Shown: positions 52,421 through 61,307 of the stretch, in pieces
Numbering within the stretch: the stretch's first letter is position 1
Layout of the letters: each line of letters starts with the position of its first letter
Assembly (NCBI GenBank): GCA_963844845.1
Contig: CAWJPW010000011.1
Location: 620,001-684,000 of the forward strand
Direction of reading: 5' to 3'
Origin: CAWJPW01 sp963844845
Lineage (GTDB): Bacteria; Acidobacteriota; Thermoanaerobaculia; Thermoanaerobaculales; Sulfomarinibacteraceae
Length of the DNA stretch: 64,000 bases
Translations under genes and position numbers: made by a program
Notes under the pieces: model-generated
Databases searched by the model: none
What the model saw: the letters and a program-made list of their open reading frames with translations, nothing else
Told to the model about the DNA's origin: nothing

Positions 52421-52497
52421 TGGCGGGGCCGAAGGGACTCGAACCCTCGACCTCCGGCGTGACAGGCCGGCGTTCTAACCAGCTGAACTACGACCCC
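52421..52497 (-). tRNA. tRNA-Asp (GTC)
   Basis: 77 nt. Acceptor GGGGTCG pairs with CGGCCCC, discriminator G73 and encoded CCA. D-arm AGTTCAGCTGGTTAGA, anticodon stem-loop CCGGC-CTGTCAC-GCCGG (GTC), T-arm with GGTTCGAGTCC. Twenty bases after tRNA-Val on the same strand. Its 3' end is copied in inverse orientation in the downstream repeat array. Confidence 0.97.
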
Positions 52498-52517
52498 GCA
52501 TGTCAAGAAGCAGCAGG

Positions 52518-52592
52518 TGGTGGGAGGTGGGGGATTTGAACCCACGACCCCCTGCGTGTAAGGCAGGTGCTCTGCCGCTGAGCTAACCTCCC
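52518..52592 (-). tRNA. tRNA-Val (TAC)
   Basis: 75 nt. Acceptor GGGAGGT/ACCTCCC, discriminator A, encoded CCA; D-arm TAGCTCAGCGGCAGAGCA; anticodon loop CTTACAC (TAC) on a CCTGC/GCAGG stem; T-arm GGTTCAAATCC. First gene of a Val-Asp tRNA operon, a common bacterial pair. Confidence 0.97.
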
Positions 52593-52618
52593 GCACGGGC
52601 TTCCCGTTTGGGATCGCC

Positions 52619-52647
52619 ATCCTAGAACCGGGCTCCGGGCTTGTCAA
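52619..52647 (-). promoter_or_regulatory. Promoter of the tRNA-Val/tRNA-Asp operon
   Basis: TTGACA (52647-52642), 17-base spacer, TAGGAT (52624-52619); transcript would start about 20 bases before tRNA-Val. Confidence 0.75.
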
Positions 52648-52669
52648 GCCCGCACCGCCCGTTGACAAT
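52641..52669 (+). promoter_or_regulatory. Promoter of the uspA-like gene, sharing its -35 with the tRNA promoter
   Basis: TTGTCA (52641-52646), 17-base spacer, GACAAT (52664-52669). The -35 is the complementary reading of the tRNA promoter's TTGACA, so only one of the two divergent promoters can be occupied at a time. Confidence 0.45.
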
Positions 52670-52697
52670 GAGCAGCAGACCACGACAGGAGGTCAGG

Positions 52698-53150
52698 ATG
52701 GCCGAACCATTCCCCCGACGGATCCTGGTACCCATCGACGTCACCGAACACCACCCCCAGGCGCTCGCGATGGCGACCACACTGGCTGCCTCGAGAGGGG
52801 CCGAAATCCTCGTGCTGAGCGTCGCCGACGATCGCTTCCCCTACCCCGACATCCTCTCGTTCCAGGAGCCCCACGAGGGCTACTACAAGATGTTCCGCGA
52901 ACGTGCTCTCGAGATCCTCCGCAGCGCCTCCGCTTCGGCCCCGGAGGGGGTTGCGATCCGGCCGGTCGTCAGCCGCGGCCGGCCTGCCAAGGTCATCCTC
53001 GAGATCGCCGAAGAGGAAGGCGTTGACCTGATTGTCATGACCAGCCACGGCGGACACGCACTCGAACACGCCATCCTCGGCAGCGTCACCGACCGAGTGC
53101 TGCGTCTGAGCACGGTCCCGGTCCTGGTCGTGCCGCGGCGGCGCCTCTGA
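52698..53150 (+). CDS. Universal stress protein (UspA family)
   Basis: 150 residues, single Usp domain: RRILVPIDVTEHHPQAL at the start, ILVLSVADDRFPYP, then VDLIVMTSHGGHALEHAILGSVTDRVLRLSTVPVLVVP, with the G-rich ATP-binding loop in the form seen in nucleotide-binding Usps. The ATG is preceded by AGGAGG at 7 bases. Divergent from the tRNA operon with a shared -35. Role probably in stress survival; no partner kinase is adjacent. Confidence 0.9.
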   Translation: MAEPFPRRILVPIDVTEHHPQALAMATTLAASRGAEILVLSVADDRFPYPDILSFQEPHEGYYKMFRERALEILRSASASAPEGVAIRPVVSRGRPAKVILEIAEEEGVDLIVMTSHGGHALEHAILGSVTDRVLRLSTVPVLVVPRRRL

Positions 53151-53198
53151 CCACGGCTACGCGGGGGTCGTCCACTTTGCAGGTGCGGCAGGATGGAC

Positions 53199-53204
53199 TA
53201 TCGT
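53199..53204 (+). promoter_or_regulatory. -10 element of the PATAN/SPOR gene (leaderless)
   Basis: TATCGT, 6 bases before the ATG at 53211, with TTGCAG as -35 (53177-53182) at a 16-base spacing. Favors the ATG at 53211 over that at 53193. Confidence 0.35.
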
Positions 53205-53210
53205 GACGTC

Positions 53211-54311
53211 ATGAGCGATCCCAGCACGATCTGGCGGCTCGGTGAGTGGATTGCCGGCCGTAGCAGCGGGGTCGTCCGCTTGACTTGGAGCACCGCCACT
53301 GCGGAGCTCGAGACATCTCGCGGGCGGGTGGTCTCGATCCGCGGGCTCGACGTTGCCGAGCTCAGTCGCCGTCTGGGTGTGGCACCGGCGGGGCGCGACG
53401 AGCTTCTTTCCGAGGTGCGCGAACTCGCCCAGCACAGTCGACTCGACGAGGCCCAGATCGTGGGCGCCGCCAAGGCGATGCTGCTGGAGGCCCTGGATAC
53501 CTGGCTGCGTGATCCAGGACGCGGGCTCGCGCTCGCCGAGACCTCGGTCGAGCCTGGAGAGCCTCCCACCATCTCCCTCGCTCACGTCCTGGTCGAGCTC
53601 GTCCTCGCCAGCGAGGACGACACGCCGACGCACATGATCCTTCCTCACCGCGACGTGCTCCTGCGCAGGGCACCGCGCTTCCTGGAGCTCTACTCGCCCC
53701 TCCGACTCTCGGAGGAAGCGGATCTCATCGTCGCCAAGATCACCGGTCAGAGGACCGCCGCCGAGATTGCCGGACGCTCACCCCATGGCTCTCAGGATGT
53801 GCTCCGTCTGCTCGCTGCGCTGGCGGCTACCGGCATGCTCGAGGTGGTTCCCCACGACGCGGCTGCAGCCGAGCACGAGCCTCTCCCGCGGGTGAGGGTG
53901 GCGGATGCGCCGCCGCGCCGACGCCTGCGGCTCGGTTGGATACTGGCCGCCGCCGTGGGCCTCATGATCGTGCTCGCCCTGGCGACGGCCTTCCTGCTGC
54001 GCCCTGACGCGGCCACGCCGACGGCCACCGGCTCTCGCACCTGGACAGTCGCAGTGGACATGGGCTGCGAGCCCGCCGATCTCCAACGCATCCTCAAGAA
54101 GGCAAGTCAGTTTCCCAACGACCTGCAGGCTGTGCGCACCGATCTGGAGGACGGCGAGCCCTGCTGGCGACTCGTGTGGGGCCAGTTCACCAACGAGCAG
54201 GACGCGCTCGCAGCCGAGGGCGACGTCCCCAGCAGATACGTGAGGGACGGCTTCACTCCACACCCCGTCGAGCTCCCTGTCGGCTCGACTCCTCCCCCGG
54301 CCGAACCATGA
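53211..54311 (+). CDS. DUF4388/PATAN-like membrane protein with C-terminal SPOR-like domain
   Basis: 366 residues from ATG 53211. The first ~230 residues are a cytoplasmic DUF4388-like region (VVRLTWSTATAELETSRGRVVSIRG) with helical repeats, followed by a basic stretch, one membrane segment (LAAAVGLMIVLALATAFLL) and a C-terminal ~80-residue SPOR-like domain (WTVAVDMGCEPADLQRIL, CWRLVWGQFTNEQDALAA) facing the periplasm. SPOR domains bind septal peptidoglycan, so a role linking a cytoplasmic regulator to cell division or the wall is possible. Overlaps the next gene (ATGA). Confidence 0.7.
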   Translation: MSDPSTIWRLGEWIAGRSSGVVRLTWSTATAELETSRGRVVSIRGLDVAELSRRLGVAPAGRDELLSEVRELAQHSRLDEAQIVGAAKAMLLEALDTWLRDPGRGLALAETSVEPGEPPTISLAHVLVELVLASEDDTPTHMILPHRDVLLRRAPRFLELYSPLRLSEEADLIVAKITGQRTAAEIAGRSPHGSQDVLRLLAALAATGMLEVVPHDAAAAEHEPLPRVRVADAPPRRRLRLGWILAAAVGLMIVLALATAFLLRPDAATPTATGSRTWTVAVDMGCEPADLQRILKKASQFPNDLQAVRTDLEDGEPCWRLVWGQFTNEQDALAAEGDVPSRYVRDGFTPHPVELPVGSTPPPAEP

Positions 54312-55822
54312 GCGCACCAGCTGCGGCCCCCTCGCTTCCCGAGCAGCTGGCGACGCTGGTCAGAGCTCATGCCACCGGGATATTCAGCATCCGAAGCGAC
54401 GACATTACCCGGGAGATCGTCCTGGTGGGAGGGGAGATCCGGGCGGTTCGATCCGACGCACCCAACGAGGAGATCGGCCACTGGCTGGTGGAGCGCCGCG
54501 AGCTCGGACGCGAAGAGATGGCCCTGGCACTTCTCAGTCAGGCGCGAGTGCCCCGGGCTCCGCTGCCGGACCTGCTACTCCAGCGGGACCTGGTAGCCCC
54601 CGCCGTGCTGGAAGCGGCGACCCAGGCCCTCGCCGAGGAGATCCTGGTCCGGGCGGTGGCGGACGTCGAGGCTGACCGCACCTTCGTCGAGACCGACGAG
54701 GCAAAGGAGCCCGACACCCTGCCCAACACCACGACCGTGGCGCTCCTCTTGGCCGCCGCCCGCGCCGTCACCGACGCCGGGGTCATCCGCAGCGTCATCG
54801 ACGCCCCTCATCTGGTGGCTTGGCCGTCGAGCACCCTGGGCTCCCTGCTGGAGGAGGTTCCGCTCACCCCCACGGAGGCCTTCGTCGTCTCCCGCCTCGA
54901 CGGCTCGCGCACCGTGGCCGAGCTCGTCAACCTCGTGGGGCTGCCCAAGGACCAGGTGATGAAGACCCTGTATGCCTTGCGGGCAGCCGGCGTCATCACC
55001 GTCGCCAGCCCGCCCGGCGGGGGACCCCGCCGCACCGTGCCCGGCCCACCACCAGTGGTCGACGAGGCGGCCCTCCGCCCCGAGCAGGTGCGCGAGCGCC
55101 GCTACATCCTCGACCTGGCCGACCGCCTCCCCCGGCTCGACCACTACGCTGCCCTCGGTCTCACCAGCAAGGCGAACCCGCACGAGATCCGCCGCGCCTG
55201 GGAGGAGATCGAGCGCTCCATGGTGCCGAGCCGTATCCGCGAGGGCCACCTTAGCGACCTGCGAATCCAGCTGGAGGCGATCACCGAGCGGGCACGCGAC
55301 GCTTACTCCGTGCTGTCGGACCCGGTGTCACGGCCGCGCTACGACTCCGTGCTCGAGGCGATCAGCCATGAAGGCGACCGCCTTCGTACCGAAGCCGAGG
55401 AGCGAGCCAGCCGCTCCAGGGTTGCTCGTGCCGAGCTGGTAGGCGCCAACCTCCAGCGCGCAGATGAGCTTCTCCGCCAAGGCGAGCTCTACCTCGCCAT
55501 CAAGCTCCTGGAGCAGGCCTGCGCCATCGACCCACGGCCCGTGGAGCTGGTGCGCCTGGCGAAGCTGCTACTGCGCAATCCCCTGTGGACGAACCGGGCC
55601 CTGGCGACGTTGCAGCGGGCGGTTGAGCTGGACCGGGGCTGTGTGGACGCCTGGGTCGAGCTGGCCGAGTTCTGGCGCCGCCGTAAGCGCGTCGAGCGCC
55701 AGCGCAAGGCTCTGGAGCGCGCCCTTGCCGCCGACCCTGCGCACGAGCGTGCCCGAACGATGTACGTTCAGCTCCTCGGCGCCACCGACCTCGACATGCT
55801 GCTGGCGAGGCTGCGCGGGTGA
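54308..55822 (+). CDS. DUF4388/PATAN-J-domain-TPR protein
   Basis: 504 residues. N-terminal DUF4388-like domain (EQLATLVRAHATGIFSIRSD, IVLVGGEIRAVRSD), a helical middle with a winged-helix-like block (FVVSRLDGSRTVAELVNLVG), a DnaJ-like J-domain at ~275-360 (RLDHYAALGLTSKANPHEIRRAW; no HPD triad) and TPR repeats to the end. The lack of HPD suggests it does not stimulate DnaK in the usual way. Cytoplasmic, function unknown, coupled to the SPOR protein upstream and DUF4126 downstream. Confidence 0.75.
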   Translation: MSAPAAAPSLPEQLATLVRAHATGIFSIRSDDITREIVLVGGEIRAVRSDAPNEEIGHWLVERRELGREEMALALLSQARVPRAPLPDLLLQRDLVAPAVLEAATQALAEEILVRAVADVEADRTFVETDEAKEPDTLPNTTTVALLLAAARAVTDAGVIRSVIDAPHLVAWPSSTLGSLLEEVPLTPTEAFVVSRLDGSRTVAELVNLVGLPKDQVMKTLYALRAAGVITVASPPGGGPRRTVPGPPPVVDEAALRPEQVRERRYILDLADRLPRLDHYAALGLTSKANPHEIRRAWEEIERSMVPSRIREGHLSDLRIQLEAITERARDAYSVLSDPVSRPRYDSVLEAISHEGDRLRTEAEERASRSRVARAELVGANLQRADELLRQGELYLAIKLLEQACAIDPRPVELVRLAKLLLRNPLWTNRALATLQRAVELDRGCVDAWVELAEFWRRRKRVERQRKALERALAADPAHERARTMYVQLLGATDLDMLLARLRG

Positions 55823-56370
55823 CGTCAGTGCTGAGCGCCCTGACGGTGGCGTCGGCCGCCGGCATCAACGCCTACGCCACCCTCCTGGTGTTGGGACTGT
55901 GCGTGCGCTTCGACGTCGTCTCCCTGGAGGGGCGCACCGCACGGTTCTTCGCCGATCCCTGGGTCCTGGTGGCGCTCGGCCTGCTCTACCTGGTGGAGTT
56001 CGTCGCCGACAAGATCCCGACGGTCGACCACGCATGGGACGCGATCCATACGGTGGTGCGGCCGGTGGCCGGAGCCCTGGCCGCGGTGGCCATCGTCGGC
56101 GGGCGCGATGAGGGCTGGGTCGTGCTCGCAGCAATCCTCGGAGGGATGACCTCGCTGCTCTTCCACGGCGTCAAGGCGACCGGCCGCGTCGCGGTGACCA
56201 CCGCCACCGGCGGAGCAGGCAACTGGCTCGTCTCCCTCGTGGAGGATGTCGTCGCGTTCGTGGGCTCGCTCCTCGGGCTGCTGGCGCCGGTGGTGGCGCT
56301 CCTCGTGATCGTCGCGGCGGGCCTGTGGCTGCTGCGAAGGAGGCGCCGTGCCGGTGCTGGTGGACGGTAA
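55819..56370 (+). CDS. DUF4126 membrane protein
   Basis: 183 residues, about four hydrophobic segments; start ALTVASAAGINAYATLLVLGL and core VEFVADKIPTVDHAWDAIHTVVRP fit DUF4126. GTG start overlaps the previous stop (GTGA). Function of the family is unknown. Followed by a YacP-like gene overlapping by 23 bases. Confidence 0.85.
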   Translation: MTSVLSALTVASAAGINAYATLLVLGLCVRFDVVSLEGRTARFFADPWVLVALGLLYLVEFVADKIPTVDHAWDAIHTVVRPVAGALAAVAIVGGRDEGWVVLAAILGGMTSLLFHGVKATGRVAVTTATGGAGNWLVSLVEDVVAFVGSLLGLLAPVVALLVIVAAGLWLLRRRRRAGAGGR

Positions 56371-56794
56371 CAACTTGCTTCACCGGCTGCCGGCGAGCCA
56401 GCGCAGCCGCGAGGCGGTACGCCGCGGCGTTCTCGACCTCGTACGCCGCGAGGGGGTCAAGGTCACAGTGGTGTTCGACGGCCCTCCGCCCTCCGGCACT
56501 CCGCAGCGAGAGTTGCTGGGCTCCGTGACGGTGGAGTACGCGGGGCCGCGCACCGCCGACGAGGTGATCCTCCACCGCGTCGGCGGCGTCCGCACCGGCC
56601 AGATCACGGTCGTCACCGACGACCGGGAGCTGGCTCGCCGCGCCCGCGTCGGCGGCGCCGAGGTCCGCGCGGTAGCATCCTGGCTGGAGAAGCTGCGCAC
56701 GCCTCCCCGGGAAAAACCCGACGACGTCTCGCCCTCTGAGGTGGCCGAGTGGGAGGCGTTCTTCGCTACCGGCGAGCACGACGACGAGGCGTAA
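56348..56794 (+). CDS. YacP-like NYN-domain protein
   Basis: 148 residues. PIN-like NYN fold: VLVDGNNLLHRLP, VTVVFDGPPPSG, TADEVILHRV and ITVVTDDRELARRARVGGAEV, with the acidic residues of a metal-dependent RNase. YacP (Rae1) cleaves mRNA on the ribosome. The GTG start lies inside the DUF4126 gene. C-terminal ~35 residues are acidic and probably flexible. Confidence 0.87.
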   Translation: MPVLVDGNNLLHRLPASQRSREAVRRGVLDLVRREGVKVTVVFDGPPPSGTPQRELLGSVTVEYAGPRTADEVILHRVGGVRTGQITVVTDDRELARRARVGGAEVRAVASWLEKLRTPPREKPDDVSPSEVAEWEAFFATGEHDDEA

Positions 56795-57044
56795 CGCCGG
56801 GCGCGATCACCGGGTCCCCGCACCCGAATACGTCGCCGCCCCGCCAGCCGCTCAACGCACGCGACAGCCGTTACCTCATGGGGTCACGAGACCTTTCTGC
56901 AGCTCACAAATATCCCGAATATCTTCAGGAACTTCCCTTCCTCATTCTGGACGAGAACGCGTGCCCTCGCGGTTCGCGGGACCACAGCCCACGCCGACGC
57001 ACATTCTCTGGTGTACACTCCCGCGGTCCAGAAGGAGGCCGCAC

Positions 57045-58574
57045 ATGGCAGATATCACGTCAATCCTCGATCAGCTTGGGGTCGCCGAAAGCAACCCCGG
57101 CGCCTGCACCGGCGAGTGGATCGACACCCCTGGTGGCAAGGTCCTCGCGTCCGAGAATCCCCACGACACGACCACCATTGCCACCGTCCGCCAGGCGGAC
57201 GAGGCAGCCTACGAGAAGGTGATCGCCACCGCGCACGAGGCCCTCGTCGACTGGCGCATGGTGCCCGCGCCGGTGCGCGGTCAGGTGGTACGCGATCTGG
57301 GTGAGGAGCTTCGCCGCGTCAAAGAGCCCCTCGGCCGTCTGGTGTCACTGGAGATGGGCAAGATTCTCCCCGAGGGCCTCGGAGAGGTCCAGGAGATGAT
57401 CGACATGTGCGACTTCGCCGTCGGCCTGTCGCGCCAGCTCTACGGGCTCACAACTCACTCGGAGAGAGCCCGCCACCGCATGTACGAGCAGTGGCATCCC
57501 CTCGGCGTGGTGGGCATCATCTCGGCGTTCAACTTCCCGGTGGCGGTGTGGTCATGGAACGCCGCGGTGGCCGCGGTGTGCGGCGACACCACGGTGTGGA
57601 AACCGTCCTCGTCGACTCCCCTCACCGCCGTGGCAGTGCAGAACATCTGTAACCGGGTGATGGAGCAGCACGGACTCGCAGGGATCTTCAACCTCGTGAT
57701 CGGCTCCGGCCGCCAGGTGGGCGAGCGCCTCATCAACGACCGCCGGGTGCCGCTCATTTCATTCACCGGCTCGACCCAGATGGGTCAGCATGTCGCCGAG
57801 GTCGTGGCCAAGCGCTTCGGGCGTTCGATCCTCGAGCTGGGCGGCAACAACGGCGTCATCGTCATGGATGACGCCGACCAGGACCTCGTCCTGCGCGCCA
57901 TCCTGTTTGCCGCGGTGGGCACCGCCGGCCAGCGCTGCACCTCACTGCGCCGCCTTTTCGTACAAAGCGGCGTGTACGACTCGCTGGTGGCGCGCCTCAA
58001 GAAGGCGTACGCCTCGGTTCCCATCGGCGATCCACTGGAGCACGGCACCCTCATGGGCCCGCTGGTGAACGAGGCGGCCGTGCAGCAGTACCTGGCGGCG
58101 CTGGAGACCATTCGCGCCCAAGGCGGCGAAGTACTGTGCGGGGGCAACCGCGTTGATCGCCCCGGATACTACGTGGAGCCCACTCTGGTGGCGGCCCGCC
58201 CCGACCTCGCCATTGCCCGCGACGAGACCTTCGCCCCGATCCTCTACATTTACCGCTTCGACACCCTCGACGAGGCCATCGCAGTGCACAACAGCGTCGA
58301 GCAGGGGCTGTCGTCCGCCATCTTCACCTCGAACCTCTACGCCGCCGAGCGGTTCCTCGGCCCGGCCGGCTCCGACTGCGGCATCGCTAACGTCAACATC
58401 GGCACCTCGGGCGCCGAGATCGGCGGTGCATTCGGCGGTGAGAAGGAAACCGGCGGCGGCCGCGAGGCAGGCTCCGATGCCTGGAAGGCCTACATGCGCC
58501 GGCAGACCTGCACGATCAACTGGAGCCACGACCTGCCGCTCGCCCAGGGTGTAACCTTCGACGTGGAGGCGTGA
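57045..58574 (+). CDS. ALDH7-type aldehyde dehydrogenase (aminoadipate-semialdehyde dehydrogenase-like)
   Basis: 509 residues. NAD-binding region FNFPVAVWSWN, SFTGSTQMGQHVAEV, catalytic Glu in LELGGNNGVIV and catalytic Cys in GTAGQRCTSLRRL; these motifs match the ALDH7 (antiquitin/AmaB) subfamily, which oxidises alpha-aminoadipic semialdehyde in lysine breakdown. The ATG follows AAGGAGG. Stands alone: 250 bases upstream without a gene, a terminator directly downstream. No other lysine-degradation gene in view. Confidence 0.9.
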   Translation: MADITSILDQLGVAESNPGACTGEWIDTPGGKVLASENPHDTTTIATVRQADEAAYEKVIATAHEALVDWRMVPAPVRGQVVRDLGEELRRVKEPLGRLVSLEMGKILPEGLGEVQEMIDMCDFAVGLSRQLYGLTTHSERARHRMYEQWHPLGVVGIISAFNFPVAVWSWNAAVAAVCGDTTVWKPSSSTPLTAVAVQNICNRVMEQHGLAGIFNLVIGSGRQVGERLINDRRVPLISFTGSTQMGQHVAEVVAKRFGRSILELGGNNGVIVMDDADQDLVLRAILFAAVGTAGQRCTSLRRLFVQSGVYDSLVARLKKAYASVPIGDPLEHGTLMGPLVNEAAVQQYLAALETIRAQGGEVLCGGNRVDRPGYYVEPTLVAARPDLAIARDETFAPILYIYRFDTLDEAIAVHNSVEQGLSSAIFTSNLYAAERFLGPAGSDCGIANVNIGTSGAEIGGAFGGEKETGGGREAGSDAWKAYMRRQTCTINWSHDLPLAQGVTFDVEA

Positions 58575-58594
58575 CCCGTTCCGATCTCGGACGA

Positions 58595-58619
58595 AAGCGG
58601 CGGGCTCGGCCCGCCGCTT
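58595..58619 (+). terminator. Terminator after the aldehyde dehydrogenase gene
   Basis: Perfect 11-bp stem (AAGCGGCGGGC / GCCCGCCGCTT) with a 3-base loop, followed by CCATTTCG. Confidence 0.7.
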
Positions 58620-58649
58620 CCATTTCGTGAGACCATGTCTGCTGGGAGG

Positions 58650-58655
58650 TACACT
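58650..58655 (+). promoter_or_regulatory. -10 element of the NtrX-like gene (leaderless)
   Basis: TACACT with 6 bases to the ATG at 58662. A second ATG at 58635 lies upstream of this box and is disfavoured. Confidence 0.4.
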
Positions 58656-58661
58656 GGGACC

Positions 58662-60001
<1,340 letters not shown>

Positions 60002-60005
<4 letters not shown>

Positions 60006-60589
60006 CCGACCGCCTCGCCCTCGCCGATCTCACCGCCGCCCACGCCCACCGGCAGGGCCACTTCCGGCTGTCGTCCGGCCTTCACTCGGGCGACTACCTG
60101 CAGTGCGCCCTCTACCTCGCCGACCCCGTCCGAGCCGAGCACGCCGGCCGCCTCCTCGCCGCGGCGCTGCGCGAGGAAGGCGTCGCACCCGATCTGGTGG
60201 TATCGCCGGCCCTCGGTGGGGTGATCATCGGCCACGAGGTCGCCCGCGCCCTCGGCACCCCGTTCCTCTTCACCGAGCGCCAGGAGGGCGCCATGACGCT
60301 GCGGCGGGGTTTCGGGCTCGCTCCGGGTCAGCGTGTGGTCGTGGTGGAGGACGTGGTCACCACCGGGGGCTCCACCCGCGAGGTCATGACCGTGCTGGAG
60401 GCCGCCGGCGCCGAGGTGCTCGCCGTGGGCTCCATGGTCAACCGCTCCGGCCGCCCCAACCCCTTCGAAGACCGTCCCTACCGTGCTCTGCTCACGGTCA
60501 AGTTCGCCACCTGGACGCCCGAGGAGTGCCCGCTGTGCCAGGAGGGCAAACCACTGGAGAAGCCGGGCTCGCGCCCGGTCACGAGCTGA
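60002..60589 (+). CDS. pyrE: Orotate phosphoribosyltransferase
   Basis: 195 residues. PRPP motif VVVVEDVVTTGGST, SSGLHSGDYLQ near the start, SPALGGVIIGHEVARALG, FTERQEGAMTLRRGF. Makes OMP from orotate and PRPP in pyrimidine synthesis. The C-terminal CPLCQEGKPLEKPGSRP extension is common in thermophile-like PyrE proteins. ATG overlaps the regulator stop; convergent with folK. Confidence 0.95.
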
Positions 60590-60622
60590 GGCGGCGCGGC
60601 CACCGCCCCGGCGCCAACCACG

Positions 60623-61105
60623 TCACCACCGCTCGGCCAGCCTCTCGAGCCCGGCCGAAGGCAGGCTCCTCGCCAACTCCGCCAGGCTCACGCCGACGTG
60701 TGGGTGGACCCACTCAGGCGCCACCTCGGCGCCCGGCACCGCGGCGAACGCTCGCTCTCGCAGGCGTGGGTGGGGCACGTGCAGGCGTGGCCCGCGATGC
60801 ACGGCCCCATCTGCCATCAGCAGGTCGAGGTCGAGGGGACGCGGGCTCCAGCGCACCCCGCCGCGACGACGTCCGGCCACGTCTTCCAAGGTCTTGCACC
60901 GGGCAAGGAGCGCGAGTAACGGGCCACCACTCTCGATGACCGCAGCGGCATTCCAGTACCGAGGCTGAGGCGGCCCCACCGGGTCCGAGCGATAGAGCGA
61001 GGAGCGAGACAGCACCCGGTACTCCAAAGCGAGGGCCGTGAGCGCCGCGGCGAACGACCGCGGCGGATCTCCCAGGTTCCCGCCGAGCCCGATGATGACG
61101 CGCAC
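60623..61105 (-). CDS. folK: 6-hydroxymethyl-7,8-dihydropterin pyrophosphokinase (FolK)
   Basis: 160 residues. Starts VRVIIGLGGNLGDP, has SSLYRSDPVGPPQPRYWNAAAVIES, and the PRPLDLDLLMADG and VPHPRLRERAFA motifs of HPPK. Acts in folate synthesis. GTG 61105 is chosen because the family starts at that point and a TACACT box is 6 bases upstream; an ATG 42 bases earlier adds non-homologous residues. Divergent from PBP1A across 202 bases containing nested inverted repeats. Confidence 0.9.
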   Translation of the reverse strand: MRVIIGLGGNLGDPPRSFAAALTALALEYRVLSRSSLYRSDPVGPPQPRYWNAAAVIESGGPLLALLARCKTLEDVAGRRRGGVRWSPRPLDLDLLMADGAVHRGPRLHVPHPRLRERAFAAVPGAEVAPEWVHPHVGVSLAELARSLPSAGLERLAERW

Positions 61106-61111
61106 TCCGGC

Positions 61112-61117
61112 AGTGTA
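61112..61117 (-). promoter_or_regulatory. -10 element of folK (leaderless)
   Basis: TACACT on the minus strand, 6 bases before the GTG at 61105; no Shine-Dalgarno. Confidence 0.4.
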
Positions 61118-61147
61118 CCCGGAAAGGTGATGAGGCGATGTGGTCAT

Positions 61148-61288
61148 GAGGTGACGAGGGCCATCTCTCCCCCCTGACGGCGGCGAGATACCTCGGCATG
61201 ACCAGGCACGGCCGTGTGGGCCACCTGTGGCGACACGGCCGTCGCGGAGGCGGGCTAGCTAGCCATCGCCTCGTCGCCTCGTCACCTC
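61148..61288. repeat. Nested inverted repeats between folK and PBP1A
   Basis: Outer arms GAGGTGACGAGG (61148-61159) and CCTCGTCACCTC (61277-61288). Inside is a long hairpin at 61208-61242: 10-bp arms ACGGCCGTGT / ACACGGCCGT, then GCCAC/GTGGC. GCTAGCTAGC (around 61255) is also palindromic. No gene here. Confidence 0.5.
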
Positions 61289-61295
61289 GCTCTGC

Positions 61296-61301
61296 TATCC
61301 T
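61296..61301 (+). promoter_or_regulatory. -10 element of the PBP1A gene (leaderless)
   Basis: TATCCT, preceded by TGC (extended -10), 6 bases before the GTG at 61308. Confidence 0.4.
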
Positions 61302-61307
61302 CGCTCC

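Noticed and set aside
51701..52462. Long open frames across the 205-bp repeat array on both strands (up to 253 residues within it)
   Set aside because: 205 is not a multiple of 3, so the unit is read in all three frames in turn; the peptide (RGVRVPSAPPRNGN type) is the translation of a tRNA 3' end and G/C-rich spacer. No start signal.
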